Assembly: GCA_018673925.1 (NCBI GenBank)
Contig: JABHBL010000074.1
Span: 40,447 to 104,446 of the forward strand
Source of the DNA: Fidelibacterota bacterium
GTDB lineage: Bacteria > Fidelibacterota > UBA8477 > JABMPR01
Direction: 5' to 3'
Length of the DNA: 64,000 bases
The position numbers and the translations under genes are program-made. This document shows, piece by piece, positions 1 through 8,282 of the stretch (its first letter is position 1; each line of letters begins with the position of its first letter). Below the pieces are notes generated by a model. The model was not told the origin of the DNA and did not search any database. It was given only the letters and a program-made list of their open reading frames with translations.

Positions 1-194
1 CCAGCGTTCAAATTCTTAAGCATCAACATAAATTGATATTCTTGTCCATCTACCAGATTGATTTACAAATGGAGCCTTATTAGAACGAGCCAAAGCCCAA
101 GAATTTTGTCGGATTGATGTTTCTTCTTTTTGCCAAAAAGAAGCATAGCCAGGAAAAATGCTTGAATAGTTGCCAGTACAAGAATGGTATTCAT
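1..194 (-). pseudogene. AraC-type regulator, N-terminal membrane part, interrupted by a stop (partial)
   Basis: Reading leftwards from ATG at 194 gives 43 residues beginning MNTILVLATIQAFFLAMLLF, then a hydrophilic KKKKHQSDK turn and a second hydrophobic stretch LGLWLVLIRLHL, followed by TAA at 65-63. The same frame then stays open to the window edge (INLVDGQEYQ...LKNLNA). This start resembles the membrane N-termini of AraC-family regulators of the FCB group, where a first helix, a short KK-rich loop and an LGxWL helix are followed by an LLGxNAPLP-type segment. I infer a regulator gene broken by one in-frame stop; a sequencing error or a short independent peptide are alternatives. The DNA-binding part would lie outside the window. 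Confidence 0.45.
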
Positions 195-607
195 CGATAC
201 CAGTCTAACCTGTAGACTCTTCTTAAGGATCAAATTAATCGATTATTCATGCAACCAAGCTAACAGGGATTTTCGTGGTAAAGTACAATGTAGAGGTCGT
301 TCCATCTACATTTTGTAAACATTGAGGGACAGAAGAGCTATTGAATTGAACTGTTTCCTGGCGAAACAATCTAATATTTGCCATCAACAGGTATACAAAT
401 GCGACAAAACAGGTTCTATTTGCGACAATATTGGTCATATTTATAGTTAATCCCCATCCCTCCCCTAGCTTTGTAGCATTGTAGCAACATATGTCATAAC
501 GCAGTGTTATGATAATAATCTGGGCGCTGTCTCGTAGAGCCGATCCATATTCAACAGATTTCCTTGGTTTTACTTTCAGCCATTCACACTTGAAAGGATT
601 TATTAGG
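195..607. other. Intergenic region with repeat-type regulatory sites
   Basis: No convincing gene is seen between the broken regulator and the secreted protein at 608. It holds two direct copies of GCGACAA at 401-407 and 422-428, exactly 21 bp apart (about two helical turns), a tandem TTGTAGCA at 471-478 and 479-486, and a palindrome at 494-512. A ribosome binding site GAAAGGA lies at 592-598. These are what a regulated promoter could look like, but no factor can be named. Confidence 0.4.
494..512. promoter_or_regulatory. Perfect palindrome upstream of the secreted protein gene
   Basis: TCATAAC at 494-500 and GTTATGA at 506-512 form a perfect 7-bp inverted repeat around GCAGT, about 95 bp before the start codon at 608. 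There is no following T-run, so an operator is more likely than a terminator. Confidence 0.35.
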
Positions 608-2383
608 ATGAAAATTGTTAAAGGTTTTCTCTCCATCGCTCTATTTACATTATTTAGTTTTGGATTAGCTGTGGGCGCAGATGTCCTGCCAGCAGAATTC
701 CAGGCTGATTCACCTGCTTCGAACGAATTACTAATCTATAGTACAATTGGTGAGTATTCAAAACTTACAGCCATTGAAAGTGCCGTAGCTCCAGAAGAGC
801 ATGCTCTCTCTGGTCCGCAATCGAAAACTTTGATTGAAGATAATCTAGGTGATGGAAACTCAATCCTTTCCACCGTGTGTGATTATAATGGCTTTGGATA
901 TTGGAATGGGTATCAAACACAGGTTGGTAATATCTCTATTAGCCCATACTTATACAGTTATTACGCGCACTATTATACATATTACGGTTATAACTGGCAA
1001 CCCACAACATTTACCTTTTCCGACCCTGCAACCAGCGTCTCTATGGGTTTCTATTATGGTGGAACCTTAATTGCTTATGATACGAATGGTAATTATCTCG
1101 GTCAGGCCAGTTCCTATAATCAATATTGGTGGCACACTGTTTCATATACAGCACCAGCTGGCACTACAATCGGTTATGTTGTAGCCCAGAGTTCTTACGG
1201 TGCGTATAACTACTATTACTCACATTACATGACTGTTTGCTCTGAAGACAATCAGCCACCAGTTGCTGATGCAGGTTCAGACCAATCCTTTGATTGTGTC
1301 ATCGTTAGCCAGTCAGTGATTCTTGATGGTTCAGGCTCATCTGATCCTGATGGAGATGTCCTAACATATTCATGGGCAGGTTCATTTGGAACCGCTTCAG
1401 GTGTCAACCCTTCGATCGCACTTGGTGCAGGTTCTCATTCAATCTCATTAACTGTAGATGATGGCAACGGTGGTGTTTCTTCAGATGATGTTCTGGTAAC
1501 TGTCGTTCTGGATACAGAAGCTCCTGAGCTGGAAGCACCAGCTGATCTCATGGTTTATGCCAATACAGCAGGTGGATTTTCTGGAGCCATTGGAGATGCT
1601 ACAGCTGTTGATGTCTGCGACCCCAATCCAGGTATTTCCAACAATGCTCCAAGTTTATTCCCACTAGGTGATACTGAAGTAACCTACACTGCAGTTGATG
1701 AAGCCGGTAATAGTAGCTCAGCAACCCAAACCGTTACAGTAGAACCATTCCCAGTAACCGTTGATATTAAGCCCGGTGATGACAACAACCGTGTCAACAC
1801 TCGTAGTAGAGGAGTTATCCCCGTTGCCATACTAAGTGACGCTGACTTTGATGCCACAACATTAGATGTAAGCTCTTTGAGTTTTGGACCAGATGGTGCA
1901 AGCACAGCCCATAGTGGTCACATTGAGGATGTTGATGATGATGGAGATGATGACCTGATGCTGCATTTCAGAACCCAGGCTACTGGTGTATCAAACAATA
2001 CTGAAGCTCTCTGTCTGACTGGATTTACTGAATCCGGTATACCAATTGCTGGATGTGACGGGATTAATGGCAATAGTCTCGGAAGAAAACTCACTGATTC
2101 CAATGAAGGATCAATTCCCTCAGCATTTATACTTGAACAGAATTATCCCAATCCCTTTAATCCATCAACGGTGATTGAATATGGAATTCCCGAAGCTTCT
2201 AGTGTCAACCTGGTTGTTTACAATATGCTTGGTGCCAGAGTAGCAACTCTCGTAAATGACTATCAATCTGCAGGTTCATATCAAGTTGAATTCGATGCGG
2301 CAGAGCTCAGCTCAGGTACATATATTTATGTCCTGAATGCGAATGGTGTGCAATCGATTAAACGATTCTCCTTGATGAAATAA
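608..2383 (+). CDS. Secreted PKD/HYR-domain protein with T9SS C-terminal sorting domain
   Basis: This 591-residue protein is predicted to be exported and attached at, or released from, the cell surface; its ligand is unknown. ATG at 608 is chosen because GAAAGGA sits 9 bp upstream and the product then begins with a signal peptide (MKIVKGFLSIALFTLFSFG...AVGA); an open frame further upstream lacks a signal. In order: an unusual tyrosine-rich region (about residues 85-210, full of YY, YYY and HYY), a PKD domain (about 215-300, starting PPVADAGSDQ), a HYR-like domain (about 300-380), a domain starting VTVDIKPGDDNNRVN with IPVAIL and HIEDVDDDGDDDL motifs common in FCB secreted proteins, and a C-terminal sorting domain with NYPNPFNPST. 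The tyrosine-rich part is not recognised. Monocistronic, ending in a strong terminator. Confidence 0.85.
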   Translation: MKIVKGFLSIALFTLFSFGLAVGADVLPAEFQADSPASNELLIYSTIGEYSKLTAIESAVAPEEHALSGPQSKTLIEDNLGDGNSILSTVCDYNGFGYWNGYQTQVGNISISPYLYSYYAHYYTYYGYNWQPTTFTFSDPATSVSMGFYYGGTLIAYDTNGNYLGQASSYNQYWWHTVSYTAPAGTTIGYVVAQSSYGAYNYYYSHYMTVCSEDNQPPVADAGSDQSFDCVIVSQSVILDGSGSSDPDGDVLTYSWAGSFGTASGVNPSIALGAGSHSISLTVDDGNGGVSSDDVLVTVVLDTEAPELEAPADLMVYANTAGGFSGAIGDATAVDVCDPNPGISNNAPSLFPLGDTEVTYTAVDEAGNSSSATQTVTVEPFPVTVDIKPGDDNNRVNTRSRGVIPVAILSDADFDATTLDVSSLSFGPDGASTAHSGHIEDVDDDGDDDLMLHFRTQATGVSNNTEALCLTGFTESGIPIAGCDGINGNSLGRKLTDSNEGSIPSAFILEQNYPNPFNPSTVIEYGIPEASSVNLVVYNMLGARVATLVNDYQSAGSYQVEFDAAELSSGTYIYVLNANGVQSIKRFSLMK

Positions 2384-2403
2384 TCTCAGCATAAGTGTTT
2401 ATC

Positions 2404-2436
2404 AAAAGAGCCCCTTAATAAGGGGCTCTTTTTTTT
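2404..2436. terminator. Bidirectional rho-independent terminator
   Basis: AAAAGAGCCCC, TTAATA loop and GGGGCTCTTTT form an 11-bp stem with A-run and T-run on either side, so it can end the plus-strand gene at 2383 and also the minus-strand tRNA-Val transcript whose CCA end abuts it. Confidence 0.9.
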
Positions 2437-2512
2437 GGTGGTCGATGTAGGACTCGAACCTACGACCTCCCGGATGTGAACCGAGCGCTCTAACCAGCTG
2501 AGCCAATCGACC
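2436..2512 (-). tRNA. tRNA-Val (anticodon CAC)
   Basis: On the minus strand a complete cloverleaf folds: acceptor GGTCGAT/ATCGACC, D arm GCTC-AGCTGGTTA-GAGC, anticodon stem CTCGG/CCGGG with loop TTCACAT (anticodon CAC, reads GTG), a 5-nt variable loop and T arm GTAGG-TTCGAGT-CCTAC. The CCA end is encoded (2438-2436). It lies 50 bp after the marC gene on the same strand, but has its own promoter-like sequence just upstream and a terminator directly after it. Confidence 0.95.
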
Positions 2513-2527
2513 TTAAAAGTCGAACCG

Positions 2528-2555
2528 AATATACCTTTTCTTAATGCTTACGCAA
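2528..2555 (-). promoter_or_regulatory. Likely promoter of tRNA-Val
   Basis: On the minus strand TTGCGT (2555-2550) and TATATT (2533-2528) are spaced by 16 bp, with the -10 about 16 bp before the mature tRNA end at 2512. This suggests the tRNA is not only made by readthrough from the aro operon. Confidence 0.5.
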
Positions 2556-2562
2556 ATGGCTA

Positions 2563-3147
2563 TCAGAGGAGCTCAACCCAGGCTGTTCTGATCATCTCTA
2601 TAGCTAGCGCAACCAGTAAAAGCCCCATAACACGACTCATGATTTCCAGACCCTGTTCCCCCAGAAATTTTTTGATGTATCTCGCATAATACATGGCCAG
2701 CCAAAAGATGAAAAGATTTAGCAACATGGCCGCTAGAGGCACCCAAAATCCATATTTCGAAACCAGAATAATTATTGCTGTAATGGCACCGGGGCCAGCA
2801 ATGAGAGGAGTGGCCATGGGAATGACGATATCCTTGGAATAATCTTTATCATCACCCAGAGTTACACCCAAAACATATAGTAGTCCCAAAGAAAGCAGGA
2901 TAAGCCCACCACCTACCTGGAATGAAAACATTGTTATGCTAAAAAATTCAAGAATACCTTCCCCCACAAATACGAAAAGAGTGAGCAAAATGAGAGATAC
3001 ACGGATTGCTCGGTGGGCACTGTGCTTTGCACGTTCTTCAGGATAATCTTTGGTTAATGTCATAAACACTGGCAATCCACCAAACGGATCCATAATGACC
3101 AACAGGGTCACAAAGGCATGCATAAAAGCATTAAAATCTAGAGTCAT
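2563..3147 (-). CDS. marC: MarC family integral membrane protein
   Basis: A 194-residue inner-membrane protein of the MarC/YhgN family. About six hydrophobic helices are visible, with the family's N-terminal VTLLVIMDPFGGLPVFMTLT stretch and a central PMATPLIAGPGAI motif. The family was once linked to multiple antibiotic resistance, but its transport substrate is not established. Its ATG overlaps the aroB stop by 4 bp (ATGA), so it is the last gene of the aromatic supra-operon and probably translationally coupled. A functional link to aromatic metabolism, such as export of an aromatic compound, is only a guess from position. Confidence 0.88.
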   Translation of the reverse strand: MTLDFNAFMHAFVTLLVIMDPFGGLPVFMTLTKDYPEERAKHSAHRAIRVSLILLTLFVFVGEGILEFFSITMFSFQVGGGLILLSLGLLYVLGVTLGDDKDYSKDIVIPMATPLIAGPGAITAIIILVSKYGFWVPLAAMLLNLFIFWLAMYYARYIKKFLGEQGLEIMSRVMGLLLVALAIEMIRTAWVELL

Positions 3148-4259
3148 TCGCCACCCTCCCAGGCAGTTCTAATGGCATCTACAGCCAATTTTATCATCAA
3201 CGTTGGAACCCCGGTCTGCATATAGGCATCTCCAAGACTATGTAGCAAAACAAAGTTTAACTGTGAATTCGCTACCTTTTTATCCAGGCGGGTTGCCATT
3301 TCAATGGCTTCTGGGTTTAAAGACTCCAGTGGAAGCTCAAGGGGAATGCTTTTCAGCATGGCTGACAGTTTATCCCAATCTTTCATCGATAAATCACCGA
3401 CCTGATTCGAGAGCCACCCTGCACCAAACATGCCAAGAATGACGGCCTCACCATGTCGGACAACACCATATCCAAGCGTCGATTCAATAGCATGACCGAG
3501 CGTATGCCCAAAATTTAAAATCCTACGCAAATCCGCTTCCCTCTCATCTGCTTCTACCACTTCAGCTTTTAGCTCACAGCTTCGAGTAATTGCTTGAATG
3601 AGGATATCGCCAGAGTCAACCGCCAGACACGCTTCCATATGATCAACGAGAAACTCCAGATAGCTGGTATCGCGAATGACACCCATCTTAAACATTTCTG
3701 CATATCCCGAGATGCGATCACGTACCTGCAGGGTTTCCAGGGTTTTTATATCCATGATGACTAAGTCAGGTTGATAAAAGCTCCCAATCAGATTTTTACC
3801 ACTGGAATGATTAACACCGGTCTTACCACCCACAGCGGCATCCACCATAGATAACAGAGTAGTTGGAATATGGACCAGTTTGACCCCGCGATAGAGAATG
3901 CTTGCCACAAAACCACCCAGATCAGTAACTACACCACCTCCCAGAGTAAGAATGGTCCCAGAGCGTTCCATGCCCTGGGCGATCAAAGCGGACATCACTT
4001 GCTCAGCCGAAGCCAGGGTTTTGTATTCTTCTCCTTCAGGGATCAGGATGGTTCGAGTTACCAAGCCGGCCTGGTTAAGCGCTTCCCGTATGGGTCCACC
4101 ATAGAGATCATTGACTGCAGCATTGCTAATAATACCTACTGGTCCAGAGGCACCAACACTTGTGAGTAACTCTGAGACCGAATCCAACAGATTCCGACCC
4201 ACGCGAATCTCGTAGGTGCCAGTTTTGTAGGTGACAGTAAGAGCTGATGAATCAGGCAT
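3144..4259 (-). CDS. aroB: 3-dehydroquinate synthase
   Basis: Second step of the shikimate pathway: converts DAHP to 3-dehydroquinate using NAD and a divalent metal, in the cytoplasm. The 371-residue length is usual. Visible motifs are the NAD-binding/active-site segment GGGVVTDLGGFVASILYRG, the PTTLLSMVDAAVGGKTGVN region, GYAEMFKMGVI, and the metal-binding NFGHTLGHAIE. It starts 8 bp inside the end of aroK and overlaps marC by 4 bp, so the three genes are tightly coupled. Upstream steps are encoded in the same operon by the DAHP synthase gene; the next step, dehydroquinate dehydratase, is not found in this window. Confidence 0.97.
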   Translation of the reverse strand: MPDSSALTVTYKTGTYEIRVGRNLLDSVSELLTSVGASGPVGIISNAAVNDLYGGPIREALNQAGLVTRTILIPEGEEYKTLASAEQVMSALIAQGMERSGTILTLGGGVVTDLGGFVASILYRGVKLVHIPTTLLSMVDAAVGGKTGVNHSSGKNLIGSFYQPDLVIMDIKTLETLQVRDRISGYAEMFKMGVIRDTSYLEFLVDHMEACLAVDSGDILIQAITRSCELKAEVVEADEREADLRRILNFGHTLGHAIESTLGYGVVRHGEAVILGMFGAGWLSNQVGDLSMKDWDKLSAMLKSIPLELPLESLNPEAIEMATRLDKKVANSQLNFVLLHSLGDAYMQTGVPTLMIKLAVDAIRTAWEGGE

Positions 4260-4776
4260 GATATCTTTCTAATTTTTCAAGTATTTCATGGGCGATCATA
4301 TCTGGAGCCCTTTCACCTGTATTTATGCGGAGTGAGGCGGCTTCGCCATACCCAACCTGGCGATTGTCCAAAATTTCCTGTAATTTTTTTATCGTATCCT
4401 TGCATTCGGTTAACAGGGGACGATGATCAGAATGCTCCAGTCGAGCTGCAGCTTCTTCAGGAGAGACATCCAGCCAGATAGTGAGATGATCCTTAAGATA
4501 TTCCACGTTTTCAGGTCGGGTGACAATACCGCCCCCACAAGGTATGATGGCTTCACTTAGTGAAGCTGTTTCCATGAGAACCTGAGCTTCGTAGTCACGA
4601 AATCCATCCTCACCGTGGGCTTCAAAAATGGTAGGGATGTCATTTCCCGAAATTTTTTCAATCTCGTTATCAATATCCAATAATTGCCAGCTGAGGGCAT
4701 CAGCCAAAAGTTGGCCAACAGTACTTTTTCCAGCTCCCATCAAGCCAATCAAGTATACTTTACTAATGCTCATCAT
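4252..4776 (-). CDS. aroK: Shikimate kinase
   Basis: Phosphorylates shikimate at the 3-hydroxyl using ATP. The protein has 174 residues, the size of a single-domain shikimate kinase. The Walker A loop is GLMGAGKST near the N-terminus; DIDNEIEK carries the shikimate-binding acid, FRDYEAQVL the substrate arginine region, and CGGGIVTRPEN the Walker B-like GGG motif, with the lid around DHRPLL. ATG at 4776 has GGGA 6 bp upstream; a second ATG one codon later is possible. It lies between aroC (18 bp gap) and aroB (8 bp overlap). Confidence 0.96.
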   Translation of the reverse strand: MMSISKVYLIGLMGAGKSTVGQLLADALSWQLLDIDNEIEKISGNDIPTIFEAHGEDGFRDYEAQVLMETASLSEAIIPCGGGIVTRPENVEYLKDHLTIWLDVSPEEAAARLEHSDHRPLLTECKDTIKKLQEILDNRQVGYGEAASLRINTGERAPDMIAHEILEKLERYHA

Positions 4777-4794
4777 TAAATCCCTTCGGCTACT

Positions 4795-5949
4795 CTACAC
4801 GCCTGTAGCAGCCATGTGCGCTTTGACCTGCACAAGAGAATCCCCACCAAACTTTTCAAGAATAGCATCAGTCAAAACCAGAGCCATCATAGCCTCTCCA
4901 ATTACGGAAGCAGCTGGTACGGCACAGGCATCAGTTCTTTCCTTGTGCGCTATTCCTGGTTGATGGGTTTTGATATCCACCGATCTCAAGGGTCTTGCCA
5001 GTGTTGGGATGGGTTTCATGGTGACTTGAACCTGAATCAGCTCACCATTTGACATCCCGCCTTCTATACCCCCGGCATGATTTGTGGCTCTGCGAATCGT
5101 GTCATTCTTTTTGACAATTTCATCATGGACCTGAGATCCAGTAGCCTCACCAACATCCAGACCATCTCCAATACTCACGGATTTCATGGCATTGATTGAC
5201 ATCATGGCAGCGGCCAGGCGTGCATCCAGTTTGCGATCCCAATGTGTATAGGATCCTAGACCAGGTGGTAAACCCGATGCAAGAACCTCAAAAACACCAC
5301 CCACAGAATCCCCAGCTTTACGAGTTACATCAATATGCTTGATCATGGCCTCAGCAGCTACTTGATCCAAACATCTCACATCTGAAGCATCCGCTGCTTT
5401 ATTCGTATCTTTGTGCAATTGATCTGGTTTTGCCGTGGCTTTGATAGGACCAATCTGTATGACATGGCTGAATATCTCAACACCTACTTCACTTAAAAAT
5501 GTACGGCAAACTGCACCCAGGGCTACCCGCATGGCCGTTTCACGTGCAGATGACCGCTCCAGAACATTACGGATATCACTAAAGCCAAATTTTTGAACTC
5601 CAGCCAGATCAGCATGACCTGGACGAGGCAAGGTCACTTCTGGAACAGGATTCAAGGGTGCCTCGTGTGACATTTTATCCTGTTTCCAGTTTTCCCAATC
5701 CCGATTCTGAATCCACAATGCTATGGGAGAACCAAGGGTATATCCATGCCGCAGACCACTGGTTATTTCAGCATGATCCTTCTCAATAGCCATGCGACCA
5801 CCACGACCGTGACCCATTTGCCGACGAGCCAGATCTCTGGCAATCAAATTTTCTGAAAGAGGCACACCGGCAGGAAAACCTTCAAGAATTCCTGATAGGC
5901 CTTTGCCGTGTGATTCCCCTGCGGTGAGAAATTTCAGTCTATTTAGCAT
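4795..5949 (-). CDS. aroC: Chorismate synthase
   Basis: Makes chorismate from 5-enolpyruvylshikimate-3-phosphate with reduced FMN as cofactor, the last common step of aromatic biosynthesis. 384 residues, typical. Signature stretches visible are GESHGKGLSGILEGFPAG at the start, RQMGHGRGGRM, RPGHADLAGVQKFG, RSSARETAMRVALGAV, and near the C-terminus the GGIEGGMSNGE and KPIPTLARPLRSVD segments. GGAT upstream of ATG 5949 serves as ribosome binding site. It is separated from aroE by 142 bp holding a repeat element, the widest gap in the operon, so a separate internal promoter there is possible. Confidence 0.97.
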   Translation of the reverse strand: MLNRLKFLTAGESHGKGLSGILEGFPAGVPLSENLIARDLARRQMGHGRGGRMAIEKDHAEITSGLRHGYTLGSPIALWIQNRDWENWKQDKMSHEAPLNPVPEVTLPRPGHADLAGVQKFGFSDIRNVLERSSARETAMRVALGAVCRTFLSEVGVEIFSHVIQIGPIKATAKPDQLHKDTNKAADASDVRCLDQVAAEAMIKHIDVTRKAGDSVGGVFEVLASGLPPGLGSYTHWDRKLDARLAAAMMSINAMKSVSIGDGLDVGEATGSQVHDEIVKKNDTIRRATNHAGGIEGGMSNGELIQVQVTMKPIPTLARPLRSVDIKTHQPGIAHKERTDACAVPAASVIGEAMMALVLTDAILEKFGGDSLVQVKAHMAATGV

Positions 5950-5967
5950 ACTAATAATCCTTATCCC

Positions 5968-6030
5968 TCGACTCCGCTCGAGATGACAAAAACTTGTCTC
6001 CCTGAGCTTGTCGAAGGGTTCATAGACAAG
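5968..6030. repeat. REP-like palindromic element between aroE and aroC
   Basis: The gap holds CTCGACTCCGCTCGAG (arms CTCGA/TCGAG), then TTGTCT and AGACAA arms enclosing CCCTGAGCTTGTCGAAGGG. The last string and its complement are well known as part of dispersed repeats in many bacterial genomes. It can form a hairpin in the aro mRNA. I see only one copy of this type in the window. Confidence 0.55.
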
Positions 6031-6091
6031 CTACCAACAGGCAATTCCTGACCATGGTTTTGTCTAAAAATGAGTTGAGAGGAATAGAAGA

Positions 6092-6958
6092 TCACTCAAA
6101 TTTCCGCTTAAAACCTGTAATTTTGTTGTGAACGGCTTCTCGCATCTCATTCATCTTTATACGGTTCCAATCCTGGGGTCCAAACCAAACATCTACTGAG
6201 GCCATGGCCTGATAAAGATACATATCTAAACCGGAAACGGTTTGACAGTCTGAAAATATTGCCTCTGAGAGCAAGCGTGTATTCAAAGGATTAAAAATAG
6301 TGTCAACTACAACATCAATTGATTCCAGAAGATCTCCATCCAGAGGACTCTCATTCTGTTTTGGTTTCATTCCGATAGGTGTACAGTTGACCAGGCAATA
6401 GGCATCTTCTATGGGTGCAACTGCCCTTTCATCCCAGGAGCAACCAACCAATTTCATGCCTTCAGCGGAACTGCTCATATCCTTAATTAGAGTTTTGGCC
6501 CTCTCGGGATCTCGTGCAATCACAGTGGTTTTCCCAGCTCCAATGCGGGCCAGGCCAAAGGTGATGGCTCTTGCAGCACCTCCACTCCCCAGAACGACTA
6601 CTTTTTTTCCCGCCAGATCTACATCTGCGGCTTCCAGGGATTTCACAAAACCATACCAGTCTGTATTGTATCCTGTGAGTTTCCCATCATGGCGTCTGAT
6701 ACAATTCACAGCACCAATAGGTGCAGTACGATCATTCACGTTATCCAGAAAGGGAATTATATCCTCTTTGTGGGGGATGGTCACATTAAATCCAGCCAAC
6801 TTCTTGGCAGAAGGGAGATTTACCCAGCGTTCCAGATCTCCCTGTACAACCTTGATCTTTTTATACTCAGCTTCCAGGGCAAGTTGTTCATATATCCAAC
6901 CATGCATAAAATCGCTGACACTTTGTCTGAGAGGATCACCAATAACGGCTAATTTCAC
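6092..6958 (-). CDS. aroE: Shikimate 5-dehydrogenase
   Basis: Reduces 3-dehydroshikimate to shikimate with NADPH. 288 residues, usual size. The N-terminal substrate domain shows IGDPLRQSVSDFMH (the SxS pair that binds shikimate), GFNVTIPHK with the catalytic lysine, and NTDWYGF with the conserved Asn/Asp. The Rossmann domain has VLGSGGAARAI and the C-terminal part MYLYQA. Start is GTG at 6958, preceded by AGGAG, rather than a later codon. There is no fused dehydroquinate dehydratase domain, although some bacteria and plants have one. Confidence 0.95.
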   Translation of the reverse strand: MKLAVIGDPLRQSVSDFMHGWIYEQLALEAEYKKIKVVQGDLERWVNLPSAKKLAGFNVTIPHKEDIIPFLDNVNDRTAPIGAVNCIRRHDGKLTGYNTDWYGFVKSLEAADVDLAGKKVVVLGSGGAARAITFGLARIGAGKTTVIARDPERAKTLIKDMSSSAEGMKLVGCSWDERAVAPIEDAYCLVNCTPIGMKPKQNESPLDGDLLESIDVVVDTIFNPLNTRLLSEAIFSDCQTVSGLDMYLYQAMASVDVWFGPQDWNRIKMNEMREAVHNKITGFKRKFE

Positions 6959-7002
6959 ATTTATCTCCTGATTCGTGTGTTCAAAATGCTTATTCTAAAC
7001 TT

Positions 7003-8262
7003 TTAACTTATTAAACCCCGAAGTTCATCAAAGAAACCAGGATAAGAAATATCTACACAATCCGGGTCATCCAGAGTTGCTGGTAATTTGCTAATCAATC
7101 CTGCGATACCCAGTGTCATGGCAATTCGATGATCATGAAAAGTTTTGACCTTGCCCCCCTTGAGAGGTGTTGGTCCTTCTACATGAAATCCATCGGGTTG
7201 CTCAAATATTTTGGCACCCCAGGCACTAAGATTGGTCACTATCGCAGCGATTCGATCTGATTCTTTCACACGCAATTCTTCAGCTCCCGTCACCACAGTT
7301 TCACCTTCAGCTTGTGTAGCCAATAGTGCAATGAGAGGCAATTCATCAATCAGATTAGGAATCTGTTCCGGATAGATTTGAATACATTTTAACTGAGATG
7401 CTCGGATGCGTATATCAGCAATGGCTTCACCGCTGAGTTTTGCTTTATTAGCGACAGTAACTTTTCCACCCATATCCTTAACAGCTTTGAGAAAGGCGGT
7501 TCTGGTTGGATTAATCCCAACACCGCGAAGGATTACATCTGAATCAGGAACCAATAGGGCTGCAGCAATAAAAAAGGCTGCCGCTGAAAAGTCACCTGGT
7601 ATCACAAAATCTATTGGCTTGAGAGGTCTAGTCAGTTGATGGACTGTCACCTCACGTCCTTTGACCTTGATACGTGCACCCATAGCCTTGAGCATTTGCT
7701 CGGTATGATCGCGACTAAAAGCTGGTGATTTGACCGTGGTTTGTCCCTTTGCGTGCAATCCTGCCAAAAGAATGGCTGATTTAACCTGAGCGCTGGCATA
7801 TGGAAGCTGGTAATCCAGTGCCCACAGATCACGTCCACTCAGCATCAGAGGTAAATATTTTCTTTTGTTGGCTGAAATATTGGAACCCATTTGCTGGAGA
7901 GGTCTGAAAACTCTGTCCATGGGTCGGTTGCTTAGAGATTGATCCCCTGTGAACTGAACATGGATGGGGTGAGCCGCTAAAAGACCCATCATCAGACGTG
8001 CCGTAGTCCCCGAGTTTCCACAATCAAGACCCAGATCTGGTTGCTTGAAAGGGCGTAATCCACCTCCCTGGACATGGATGACACCATGCTTTTCTTCGAT
8101 ATGAATTCCACAGTTGATCAAGGCGCGCTGAGTTGTGGCAACATCGGCCCCGGGATTCAGATTTTCAAGGCGACTAAGACCATCGCTCAATGCAGTGAAC
8201 ATGAGGGCTCGATGGCTTATTGATTTGTCACCAGGTAGCCTAATTTCTCCAAGCAAAGCCAT
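7003..8262 (-). CDS. aroA: EPSP synthase (3-phosphoshikimate 1-carboxyvinyltransferase)
   Basis: Joins phosphoenolpyruvate to shikimate-3-phosphate. 419 residues. Family signatures are LPGDKSISHRALM at the N-terminus, LDCGNSGTTARLMMGLL (the PEP-binding loop), DQSLSNRPMDRV, and ELRVKESDRIAAI followed by DHRIAM near the C-terminus. The loop reads GNSGTTARLM, without obvious features of the class II glyphosate-tolerant form, but this cannot be settled by eye. ATG 8262 has GAAGGAG at good spacing. It sits 20 bp after the DAHP synthase gene and 44 bp before aroE in the same operon. Confidence 0.97.
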   Translation of the reverse strand: MALLGEIRLPGDKSISHRALMFTALSDGLSRLENLNPGADVATTQRALINCGIHIEEKHGVIHVQGGGLRPFKQPDLGLDCGNSGTTARLMMGLLAAHPIHVQFTGDQSLSNRPMDRVFRPLQQMGSNISANKRKYLPLMLSGRDLWALDYQLPYASAQVKSAILLAGLHAKGQTTVKSPAFSRDHTEQMLKAMGARIKVKGREVTVHQLTRPLKPIDFVIPGDFSAAAFFIAAALLVPDSDVILRGVGINPTRTAFLKAVKDMGGKVTVANKAKLSGEAIADIRIRASQLKCIQIYPEQIPNLIDELPLIALLATQAEGETVVTGAEELRVKESDRIAAIVTNLSAWGAKIFEQPDGFHVEGPTPLKGGKVKTFHDHRIAMTLGIAGLISKLPATLDDPDCVDISYPGFFDELRGLIS

Positions 8263-8282
8263 GGGTGACTCCTTCTAAAGGA

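Noticed and set aside
247..636. 129-codon open frame on the minus strand at the left
   Set aside because: No family likeness and no ribosome site; it overlaps the promoter region and start of the secreted protein gene.
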